Source of the DNA: Caldifarciminota bacterium
GTDB lineage: Bacteria; Hydrothermota; Hydrothermia; LBFQ01
Assembly (NCBI GenBank): GCA_015490465.1
Contig: WFXS01000091.1
Coordinates: 1 to 44,128 of the forward strand
Direction: 5' to 3'
DNA: 44,128 bases
The notes beneath the pieces are model-generated. The model made no database searches. It saw nothing but the letters and a program-made list of their open reading frames with translations, and was not told where the DNA came from. Positions 37,923 through 44,128 of this stretch are shown here, piece after piece (the first letter of the stretch is position 1; each line of letters opens with the position of its first letter). Made by a program: the position numbers and the translations under genes.

Positions 37923-39731
37923 CTACTTTACAACCACCTTCATCAACCTGTTCCCGTACTTCACGAAGTACACCCCGCGTTTTAGCCCTGTGGGATTCAC
38001 CCTCCGCCCGGCTACGTCGTAAACCGTAAAGTCCCCGTCACACAGGACGTCCCTGCCCTTGACCTCACAACGCAGGGGGCCGGAGCGGGCCTGACGCTCA
38101 CCGATAGATATCAGGTCGCTCAGGTTGTAGTACGGCAGGATAAGGCGGGAACCTCCGATATGTAGGCTGTTGTGGGCGACGAGTTTAACGGGGTCGTCCA
38201 TCTGGAAGGGGTTGCCCGTGTTGGGGTTGGGTTCGTAAGACGGGAACTTGGAGGATGTGACGTAGAGCCTTATCCGATGCCCGCTGTTGAAGACGTAGGC
38301 CGTGTTCCTCATCCTTATGACTATGCGGTACGTATCTCCGGGGGTTATCAACTCCTCCCTGTCCGTTCCGTTACGGTGACGCATCTTCAGGACCCCCTCC
38401 GTTATCAGGATAGCCCTGCCGTCGGGATATACGTCGGCAAGAAAGACCATGAAGTCCGTGTCGTACCTGTCGGACGAGACGTAGAGCTCCACCTCAGGCT
38501 TTCCGACTACGGCCACGGGAGATGTGAGGGTGTCCGTCGTGAAGGTAAGGACGTCTGCCCTGCTGTCCCACGGTGTAAGGTCTCTGGGACCGAAGAGGAT
38601 GGAGTCCCTGTCTATCGCTCCGCCTATGTAGTCAAAGCCGCCGATCGCCGGTACGGGGTCGTTGGGATCGTAGGTGTAGGAGAGGGTCGCCGTTGTGGGG
38701 GTGTCGCCCGACAGTCTTCCGTCGGAGTGGAGGTAGAGGGGGTAGGGGATCCCTCCACGGGGAGGGAAGGTATCAGTCTTCACCCAGCGGTTGAAGAGGA
38801 GGGTATCCGGTACGCTGACGTCCCCCATGAGGTAGAAGGTGACCTTCGGCATAGTATCCCAATCCCATCCGCCCCTTCCGGTGTGGTACAGGACCCAGTT
38901 TATGACGTACGTGGCGACCGATACGTCCGAGGCGTTGGGCGGAAAGGTTATATCCCCCACGCTCCTGTCCCCGAGGTTGTGCATCCAGGGGCCTACGACG
39001 AGGTACTGCTTACCGGCGGCCCCGCTTCCCCCCTCGTACTGGAGCCTCTGGAACCCTCCGATCGCCCCCTCCGTAAAGGCGTCAAACCACCCGGTGAGGT
39101 GGAGTCCCGGTTCCGAGTAGTAGGAAAGGCGCCTGTACCCGTTTACGGCGTACCACGGGGTCGTATCCGAGTAGACGTAGTACTTCTCAAGTGTGTCTAA
39201 CATGTGGGTGGCACCGACGGCCGTCAGCCAGTACTCTGCTATGAACCTTCTGAAAACCCCACCGGGATAGACCTCGTCGTAAAGGTTTATTCCGGCGACG
39301 GCGGGGGCCATACAGGTCAGTGGAAAACCCGTCCCCGCAAGGAAGTACTGAGAGAAACCGAGGGCCGAACCCCCAACCGTACATATCTGACCGTTTGACC
39401 ACGGCCGGGAGTTTATCCACGTGGCCACGTCGTAACCGTCCTGCAGGTCTCCCCACCCGTCCGCAAGGAAGGGCATGCGAGTTCCCGTACTTCCCCAGTA
39501 CCCCCTGAAGGTACTCACGACGTAGGCGTACCCCATGGACGTCAGGTAGGGGATGTAGGTGGCCCCGATTCCGAGGGTGTCGTAGGGCGTTCTCACCAGA
39601 ACGACGGGAACCGGAAAGGTGTCCGTCCCGGAGACGGCACTGTCCGGAAGCCACACGTACACCTTGAGCGTCTCGCCATCGCGGGCGACGACGTCGGCGT
39701 TGAAGTGGACGTAAGACAGAAGCAGGAGCAT
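37923..39731 (-). CDS. Secreted CocE/NonD-type (X-Pro dipeptidyl-peptidase S15-like) hydrolase with Por sorting tail
   Basis: 602 aa. A very short leader (MLLLLSYVHFNA) is followed by an alpha/beta hydrolase domain: VARDGETLKVYVWLPD, PVVLVRTPYDT, DGWGDLQDGYDVATWINSRPWSNGQICTVGGSALGFSQY (nucleophile Ser in GGSALG), LTGWFDAFTEGAIGGFQ (Asp) and YLVVGPWMHNLGD (His), the S15/CocE triad. Residues ~330-560 are the C-terminal jelly-roll (YLHSDGRLSGDTP, DVLTFTTDTL). The end VYDVAGRRVNPTGLKRGVYFVKYGNRLMKVVVK is a sorting module like that of three other proteins here. Probably acts outside the cell on peptides or esters. Confidence 0.9.
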   Translation of the reverse strand: MLLLLSYVHFNADVVARDGETLKVYVWLPDSAVSGTDTFPVPVVLVRTPYDTLGIGATYIPYLTSMGYAYVVSTFRGYWGSTGTRMPFLADGWGDLQDGYDVATWINSRPWSNGQICTVGGSALGFSQYFLAGTGFPLTCMAPAVAGINLYDEVYPGGVFRRFIAEYWLTAVGATHMLDTLEKYYVYSDTTPWYAVNGYRRLSYYSEPGLHLTGWFDAFTEGAIGGFQRLQYEGGSGAAGKQYLVVGPWMHNLGDRSVGDITFPPNASDVSVATYVINWVLYHTGRGGWDWDTMPKVTFYLMGDVSVPDTLLFNRWVKTDTFPPRGGIPYPLYLHSDGRLSGDTPTTATLSYTYDPNDPVPAIGGFDYIGGAIDRDSILFGPRDLTPWDSRADVLTFTTDTLTSPVAVVGKPEVELYVSSDRYDTDFMVFLADVYPDGRAILITEGVLKMRHRNGTDREELITPGDTYRIVIRMRNTAYVFNSGHRIRLYVTSSKFPSYEPNPNTGNPFQMDDPVKLVAHNSLHIGGSRLILPYYNLSDLISIGERQARSGPLRCEVKGRDVLCDGDFTVYDVAGRRVNPTGLKRGVYFVKYGNRLMKVVVK

Positions 39732-39736
39732 AGGGA

Positions 39737-39742
39737 ATTTTA
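39737..39742 (-). promoter_or_regulatory. -10 box (TAAAAT) of the CocE-like gene
   Basis: TAAAAT ends 5 nt before the ATG; upstream in-frame codons contain no start before a TGA. The short gap 39743-39798 holds nothing else. Confidence 0.5.
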
Positions 39743-39798
39743 TGCCCGGAACTCACCCCGTGAGGTAAATCCACCGCAGCCACATAGTGTCCCGGAGA

Positions 39799-40794
39799 TT
39801 ATTCTCCGCAGTCGCCTTTCAACACGTCGTTCCTTACGGCGAACCTGCCGTTGAAGTAGATGGGTACTCCCGGAGCTTTCAGGATGCTGTCGGGGTCGGA
39901 GGCCCTGACGGCGTGGATGTGGAGGTGGGGTTCGCTCGTCTGACCGGAATTCCCGACGAGGGCTATGGGCTGGCATCTCCTTACCCTCTCTCCCTCTCTG
40001 ACCGTTATTGAGTTCCGTTTGATGTGAGCCAGCACAACGAGAAAACTGCCCATCTTAAGTACTACGTGGTTTCCGGCCACGTTCACGGTGTCCATACGAC
40101 CGGCCGGGTTGTCGGAGAGGCCGTCCACCACCCTCGCCACCTCGCAGTCGCACGGGGAGAAGAGGGTATCACCGTACACGGCGTACTTCTCCGGTTCCCT
40201 CGGGTATATCCCTTTCGCCCTTCCTCCCCAGGGGTAGAGGGAGGATATGTCAAGGGCGAACCTCTGAGAAAAGTTAACGTTGTGATAGTTCAGAATCAGG
40301 ATGTTTCCCCCCTGATGTACGTACCCCCGTTTCAGGGGAAAAGTCAGGTCTACGCCTCCGGGAGGTTTCCTGCTGCCGGCTATAGCCGAACTTATGGCGA
40401 AGAACATGAGGAGGGATAGGGTGACCTCAAATAGGTCTCCGGACAGCTTGAGAATCCGCCTGTTCTCAGGAAGCCACGGTAAGTGGCGCGATCTCCTCAA
40501 CGCGAGGAACAGGGCCGGCAGGTATCCGATCAGGGCCACGTACCTCAGGTAATAGGATATCAGCGCCCACGGGAGGACAACGTAAGCGTACAGAAGGAAG
40601 GAAGACGTGAACAGGGCGGTGGAGATAAGGTCAACCACGCTTGAGTATCTCTTCAGGGCCATCCTCAATATAAAGACAAACGTCAGGATTTCCAGCAAAG
40701 CGATCAGGAGCATGGAGAGATACACGCCCCGGTAAACGTCCACACGGGCTATGTTAAAGGGGAAAGCCGAACGTTTAGATGCGAGGGACCCCAT
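39799..40794 (-). CDS. M23-family metallopeptidase with multi-spanning N-terminus
   Basis: 331 aa. About four membrane helices fill residues ~20-145 (YLSMLLIALLEILTFVFIL, ALFTSSFLLYAYVVLPWALI, YVALIGYLPALFLAL, LFEVTLSLLMFFAISSAIA). An M23/LytM domain follows: FSQRFALDIS (the zinc ligand Asp in FALD), PCDCEVARVVDG, GNHVVLKMGSFLVVLAHIKRNSITVREGERVRRCQPIALVGNSGQTSEPHLHIHA, with the HxH zinc ligands. The GNSGxTSEPHLHIH pattern is textbook. It likely cleaves peptidoglycan peptides. The polytopic N-terminus is unusual for M23. Start is uncertain: ATG 40794 or GTG 40743 (TAACAT 7 nt upstream). Confidence 0.85.
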   Translation of the reverse strand: MGSLASKRSAFPFNIARVDVYRGVYLSMLLIALLEILTFVFILRMALKRYSSVVDLISTALFTSSFLLYAYVVLPWALISYYLRYVALIGYLPALFLALRRSRHLPWLPENRRILKLSGDLFEVTLSLLMFFAISSAIAGSRKPPGGVDLTFPLKRGYVHQGGNILILNYHNVNFSQRFALDISSLYPWGGRAKGIYPREPEKYAVYGDTLFSPCDCEVARVVDGLSDNPAGRMDTVNVAGNHVVLKMGSFLVVLAHIKRNSITVREGERVRRCQPIALVGNSGQTSEPHLHIHAVRASDPDSILKAPGVPIYFNGRFAVRNDVLKGDCGE

Positions 40795-40951
40795 CGCGCC
40801 CGCAGTTTACTCCTGAGGCAACACTGAACTACAACAGATTCTCCGATTGCGGGATTTTTTCAGATTACGCCACGGACGGGGAATATCAAATTTCGTTAAG
40901 TACGTGGACATCGTTAGCAAAAAATGAAGGGTTGCTCGTCACACCCGGACG

Positions 40952-40957
40952 TAAAAT
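40952..40957 (+). promoter_or_regulatory. -10 box (TAAAAT) of the BNR-protein gene
   Basis: TAAAAT lies 35 nt before the ATG, leaving a leader with SD AAAAAAGGAGGTAG. One of few leading genes with a conventional leader. The region 40795-40951 shows no gene. Confidence 0.5.
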
Positions 40958-40992
40958 TTTGATACCCTTAAGAGCAAAAAAGGAGGTAGAAA

Positions 40993-42507
40993 ATGCTCAT
41001 AACGATTCTAAGCATAACGGCGGAGGGACTTCCGGGAGGTCCGGAATCCCTCAGAGGGACGGTCAGGGTGTACAGGGGTGCCTCTGACGATAGGGCAGCG
41101 ACGAAGACGGTCAGAGCCGTTGTATCCGATAACGATATGGGACTTAAAGCCCTCCCCCCTGCGGATAGGGACAGCAAAGGGGACGGCGTACCCTTTACAC
41201 CCCTGTGGGGAACGGACGTCCTCATAAGGGATGCGGATAACGGTACGCCCTCGGGCCTGGCCATGGACGTTGCGGACAACGGGGATATTTACGTCGGGGT
41301 GCTAATGAAAGGCCCCGGATACCGGGACGATACCCTTGAGATATGGAAGAGCCGGGACAGAGGGAACACGTGGGCCAGATACGACAACATGAGAGTCGTG
41401 GGTGAAATAGATCGCGACGGCATGGACGTCGCCGTGGGACCGGGGACCAACCCGTGGCTGTACGTCGTAATAAACTGGGACGACTCGTCAACCACCACCG
41501 GAACGGGGATATACCTCCGCAGGATGCGCGTTGACGGTAGTACGTACGACTGGGTCAGGATCGTTGACAGAGATACGGTTGATAGACCTCGCATATCCGT
41601 AAGCAACGACGGCTACATAGCCATAACCTACGTCACCAACACCGGAAGGGTGTACAGGGGCGTTTCTACGGACGAGGGGCTTACGTGGAACGTAGGGGAG
41701 GCCTCCACCAATACCAGATGGAGCGAGATCTACATATCGGATAACGGCAGAGGATACCACGCCTACATCAGGATAGACACCACGGTAAGGGTCGTGACCT
41801 TCAACGCTCCGTCCTACCTCCCCGATAACGTGACCACTCTGGAACTCCCCGACACTGCCCGGCACGTATCCGTAACGGCCTCCGGTGGAGCCGTTTCCTC
41901 TCAGGAGGCCGTAGTGGTCTGGGCTAACAGGCACCCGTACACCGACGTCTGGGACGTACACTACTCTTACTCCACGGACGGAGGTACGACGTGGGCAGCA
42001 CCCGACGTATTCCAGCCCACTAACTTCCCCTATCCAGCCGGCGATTACATGAACTACCCGTACGTCCACAGAGATAGGAACGCTAACGATTTCAGGTTCG
42101 TGGTTACCTTCGTCTCCTCATGGGATACCGTATTTTACGCTTTTTCTGCTTCTGCGAACGGCTGGGACACGTCCATAACCCCTATCAACGACCACGACGG
42201 GACCACATCGTTCGGGGCCGTGGTAGACTACTGTCCGGGTACGGGTGGGGGATGCGTGGCGTACAGGGAGTACGCTTCGGATAACGTGTGGTTTGACGGA
42301 TGGAACCTTACCGGGGTTCAGGAGGAACCCTCTCAAGTGGTACATAGTATAGTCGTTGCGAATGGCGGTATAAAGACGTCCTCAAACGTCAGGGTGTACT
42401 CGGTTGACGGGAGAATGGTGGCCTCGGGCAAGGGGTTCATAGGCCTTAAGAGGGGGGTATATCTCGTCCGTTCCGCACACGGCACGGTAAAGGTCATATT
42501 GAGATGA
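40993..42507 (+). CDS. Secreted BNR/Asp-box repeat protein with Por sorting tail
   Basis: 504 aa. A short uncharged leader (MLITILSITAEG) is followed by a linker and a sialidase-like propeller with Asp-boxes: WKSRDRGNTWARYD (~116), VSTDEGLTWNVG (~225) and YSTDGGTTWAAPD (~320). Other blades are DVADNGDIYVGVL and SVSNDGYIAITYV. The C-terminus VRVYSVDGRMVASGKG...LKRGVYLVRSAHGTVKVILR is the sorting module shared with the other secreted proteins. No sialidase catalytic Arg triad could be assigned, so binding rather than hydrolysis is as likely. A strong SD sets the start; an in-frame TAG lies just upstream. Confidence 0.86.
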   Translation: MLITILSITAEGLPGGPESLRGTVRVYRGASDDRAATKTVRAVVSDNDMGLKALPPADRDSKGDGVPFTPLWGTDVLIRDADNGTPSGLAMDVADNGDIYVGVLMKGPGYRDDTLEIWKSRDRGNTWARYDNMRVVGEIDRDGMDVAVGPGTNPWLYVVINWDDSSTTTGTGIYLRRMRVDGSTYDWVRIVDRDTVDRPRISVSNDGYIAITYVTNTGRVYRGVSTDEGLTWNVGEASTNTRWSEIYISDNGRGYHAYIRIDTTVRVVTFNAPSYLPDNVTTLELPDTARHVSVTASGGAVSSQEAVVVWANRHPYTDVWDVHYSYSTDGGTTWAAPDVFQPTNFPYPAGDYMNYPYVHRDRNANDFRFVVTFVSSWDTVFYAFSASANGWDTSITPINDHDGTTSFGAVVDYCPGTGGGCVAYREYASDNVWFDGWNLTGVQEEPSQVVHSIVVANGGIKTSSNVRVYSVDGRMVASGKGFIGLKRGVYLVRSAHGTVKVILR

Positions 42508-42640
42508 AGTAAGGGGACGCGTGTCCTCAGTTCCGTTTTTAAACGTGTGGTGTTGAGGGTTTTGGTGCAAATTTTTGAAAATTGCGAAACAACATAGCAT
42601 CGCATTTATAAACGTTTTTGTCGCCAATCCGAAACAGGCA

Positions 42641-42646
42641 TATAAT
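42641..42646 (+). promoter_or_regulatory. -10 box (TATAAT) of the outer-membrane barrel gene
   Basis: TATAAT, 8 nt (ACCGCCCC), ATG. An in-frame TAA formed by the box itself excludes an earlier start. The rest of the gap 42508-42640 is AT-rich with no gene. Confidence 0.65.
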
Positions 42647-42654
42647 ACCGCCCC

Positions 42655-43386
42655 ATGATGCTAACAGTACTCATAAGCGCACCGCTGACCTTCAGCGCAA
42701 ACTTAAACGGTAGCGTGGTCTACGGCAACAGCGAAGCCTCTATGATGGGTGGCAAGGTATCCCTTACGAGGGACGTATATCCGTGGGAGTACGAGTTCAG
42801 CCTGAGTGCGGCCTACGGAACCGCGAAGGTGGGCGATAGTAGCGAGATCACTACCAACAACGGTATAGGGCTGGTACGGGTGGACAGGTACGTAACTCAG
42901 AGGGTTGAGGTCTTCATGTTCGGCTCTTCGGAGTACAACAGGGTTATGAACCTTGAGAACCGTTCTCAGGGTGGTGCAGGGGCCAAGTACGTGCTGCTCC
43001 ATACGGACGCCTCCAAGTTCTCCGTGAGTGCGGCCCTTCTGGGCGGTTACGAGAGGTTCGTGGGTGATACGGTCAGCAGGTACCCCGTGAGGCTCTCTTT
43101 AAGGCCCAAAGGGAGGTTCAACTTCGGTTCCTTCGGCTCCCTCTCCTTCGTCCTGTTCTATCAGCCCAACCTGAGACAGTTCTCCGACGACTACCGCATC
43201 TTCGGTGACGTAACCTACGCCGTCTCCCTCACCAGGCTGATAGCCCTTAACTTCATCTTCAAGTACAACTACGACGGTTACGTAGCCTCCCGGAACGACG
43301 ATCCGACTTCCTCCCTCTACGGCATAAAACCCTACGAGTTCAACTTCCTCCTCGGGCTGTCCATGAAGGTCCCTCTGGAGAGGTAA
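42655..43386 (+). CDS. DUF481/YdiY-like outer-membrane beta-barrel protein
   Basis: 243 aa. A short leader (MMLTVLISAPLTFSA, cleavage probably after FSA) is followed by a repeated amphipathic strand pattern. LNGSVVYGNSEASMMGGKVSLTRDVYPWEYEFSLSAAYGTAKVG resembles the start of DUF481 barrels ('G.L..GYS..SGNTD...L......R....W.Y.L.A.Y'). Later strands are VEVFMFGSSEYNRVMNL, FSVSAALLGGYERF, LSFVLFYQPNLRQF, LIALNFIFKYNYDGYV and FNFLLGLSMKVPLER. DUF481 proteins are salt- or acid-induced barrels of unclear function. It has its own promoter and is followed after 19 nt by the beta-CASP gene. Confidence 0.78.
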   Translation: MMLTVLISAPLTFSANLNGSVVYGNSEASMMGGKVSLTRDVYPWEYEFSLSAAYGTAKVGDSSEITTNNGIGLVRVDRYVTQRVEVFMFGSSEYNRVMNLENRSQGGAGAKYVLLHTDASKFSVSAALLGGYERFVGDTVSRYPVRLSLRPKGRFNFGSFGSLSFVLFYQPNLRQFSDDYRIFGDVTYAVSLTRLIALNFIFKYNYDGYVASRNDDPTSSLYGIKPYEFNFLLGLSMKVPLER

Positions 43387-43393
43387 ACCGGTG

Positions 43394-43399
43394 TAAAAT
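43394..43399 (+). promoter_or_regulatory. -10 box (TAAAAT) of the beta-CASP RNase gene
   Basis: TAAAAT, then CCTCCC, then TTG. It supports a leaderless transcript starting on a TTG codon. Confidence 0.5.
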
Positions 43400-43405
43400 C
43401 CTCCC

Positions 43406-44101
43406 TTGATCAAAATCAAGTTCTACGGTGCGGCGGGGACGGTCACGGGGTCAATGCACCTCGTCCGTCTCCCCGACTTTTCTTTCCTCGTTGATGCCGG
43501 ATACTTTCAGGGTAGATTTTCCGAGCTCAACAACGAACCCCTTGAGGACCTGAGGGACGTGCCGTACCTCTTTTTAACCCACGCTCACCTTGACCACGTG
43601 GGGCGTCTGCCCGTATTGGTCAGGAACGGCTTCCGTGGTACGGTAATAACCCACAGGGCGACGTGGCACATAGCCCGATACATCCTTGAGGACGCCTTCA
43701 ACCTAATGGACGAGGAGGAACCCCTGTACGACTTTAGGGACCTCCAGAGGACGTTTGCTCTTCCTGTCAAATTCGTTGAATACGGCAAAGAGTACGATAT
43801 AAACGGCCTGAAGTTCCGGGTAAGGGACGCCGGCCACGTACTCGGATCGGCCTTCTACGAGTACGAGTACAGGGGAAAGCGCTTTACGTTTTCGGGAGAC
43901 CTCGGGAACAGGAACAAGCCCATAGTGAGGGACCCGGAGATGCCCAATAGAGCCGACGTGGTCGTGGTGGAGAGTACGTACGGCAACAGGGATCACCGCC
44001 CCTTCCAAGAGTCCGTTGAGGAGCTGAAGGAGGCCGTCTTCTCAACCCTTAACCGGGGCAAGGTCCTCATCCCCTCCTTCGCCCTTGAAGATGTAAAGTA
44101 A
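43406..44101 (+). CDS. Beta-CASP metallo-beta-lactamase RNase (CPSF73/Ysh1-like), 3' end lost in fold-back
   Basis: RNA-processing metallo-beta-lactamase. Start is TTG (IKIKFYGAAGTVTGSMHLV). Motifs: motif 1 FLVDAGYFQG, motif 2 FLTHAHLDHVGRLP (HxHxDH), motif 3 ITHRATWHIA region, RDAGHVLGSAFYEYE (His), motif 4 FTFSGDLGNRNKPIVRDP (Asp), VVESTYGNRDH, then VLIPSFALE, the beta-CASP motif A region. After FALE the sequence folds back: 44089-44128 is the reverse complement of the true continuation, and read on the other strand gives SFALERSQELLYI, the canonical sequence. The DVK-stop at 44090-44101 is therefore artefactual. About half of the protein (remaining beta-CASP and C-terminal parts) is missing. 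Confidence 0.9.
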   Translation: MIKIKFYGAAGTVTGSMHLVRLPDFSFLVDAGYFQGRFSELNNEPLEDLRDVPYLFLTHAHLDHVGRLPVLVRNGFRGTVITHRATWHIARYILEDAFNLMDEEEPLYDFRDLQRTFALPVKFVEYGKEYDINGLKFRVRDAGHVLGSAFYEYEYRGKRFTFSGDLGNRNKPIVRDPEMPNRADVVVVESTYGNRDHRPFQESVEELKEAVFSTLNRGKVLIPSFALEDVK

Positions 44102-44128
44102 CTCCTGAGACCTCTCAAGGGCGAAGGA
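44075..44128. repeat. Fold-back inverted repeat at window end
   Basis: TCCTTCGCCCTTGA (44075-44088) is exactly inverted at 44115-44128, with 26 nt between. The reverse complement of the tail continues the upstream gene in frame with expected beta-CASP residues, which shows the tail is the opposite strand of downstream sequence. Same artefact type as at the window start. Confidence 0.85.

Noticed and set aside
38172-39200. Long open frame of 342 codons on the plus strand
   Set aside because: It lies wholly antisense to the CocE-like hydrolase, whose triad, leader and sorting tail are clear. The antisense peptide has biased Gly/Val/Arg composition, as expected of a shadow in GC-rich DNA.
1-44128. 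CRISPR array, prophage, integron or toxin-antitoxin locus
   Set aside because: No regularly spaced repeats, phage structural or integrase genes, attC-like sites or recognisable toxin-antitoxin pairs were seen. The only mobile element is the IS1-family copy.

Overview
The window reads as one complete contig from a thermophilic, outer-membrane-bearing bacterium of the FCB / WOR-3 / Hydrothermae type. This placement is inferred from gene content and was not searched. The clues are: four secreted proteins ending in a type IX-like (Por) C-terminal sorting module, beta-barrel and LolA-like proteins, glucosylglycerate synthesis, a stomatin/NfeD pair, Jag/YidD genes, and tRNAs without encoded CCA. 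Base composition is slightly above half GC by eye. Both ends fold back on themselves (inverted repeats at 1-120 and 44075-44128). The fold-backs truncate the two terminal genes and look like amplification or assembly chimeras.

Layout. 1-8.1 kb: an unrecognised 402-aa protein, tRNA-Leu, a large secreted protein, then a minus-strand run of a peptidase E homologue, a histidine ammonia-lyase-like enzyme, an OPT transporter and Jag. 8.3-11.1 kb: purE and a methyltransferase converge on a secreted FG-GAP protein. 11.1-15.6 kb: a tightly overlapping envelope operon (small membrane protein, LolA-like, YidD, and three related proteins of the TPR + 'PGLG..Y.G' membrane type), ending in a ribonuclease HII-like gene. 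15.7-18.3 kb: divergent gpgS and thiE, with a lipoprotein behind thiE. 18.4-19.3 kb: an IS1-family element using -1 frameshifting. 19.3-22.3 kb: an operon of CPBP protease, duplicated-2TM protein, glycine-motif protein, polytopic membrane protein and winged-helix regulator.

22.3-24.2 kb: an acyl-CoA carboxylase carboxyltransferase, then tRNA-Phe and tRNA-Ile. 24.2-29.8 kb: a nine-gene minus-strand operon (Fur-like regulator, L31, SPOR, NYN nuclease, QueA, MltG, hydrolase, NfeD, stomatin). 29.9-33.0 kb: RidA-DUF309 fusion, Ser/Thr kinase, HflX. 33.3-33.6 kb: a small membrane-protein gene broken by two compensating A-run indels. 33.6-37.9 kb: molybdenum/tungsten cofactor operon (moaA, moaC-moaB fusion, moeA, MOSC, TauE/SafE). 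37.9-43.4 kb: secreted CocE/S15 hydrolase, M23 peptidase, secreted BNR-repeat protein, outer-membrane barrel. 43.4 kb to the end: a beta-CASP RNase cut by the fold-back.

Two patterns run across the window. First, most operon-leading genes have a TATAAT/TAAAAT/TACAAT box ending only 5-11 nt before the start codon and no Shine-Dalgarno, so they are probably transcribed leaderless; internal genes use strong SDs or stop/start overlaps. This rule moves several starts (Jag, HAL, AccD-like, Fur, RidA, MoaA). Second, many exported proteins begin with very short hydrophobic leaders that lack an N-terminal Lys/Arg, while the lipoproteins carry conventional ones.
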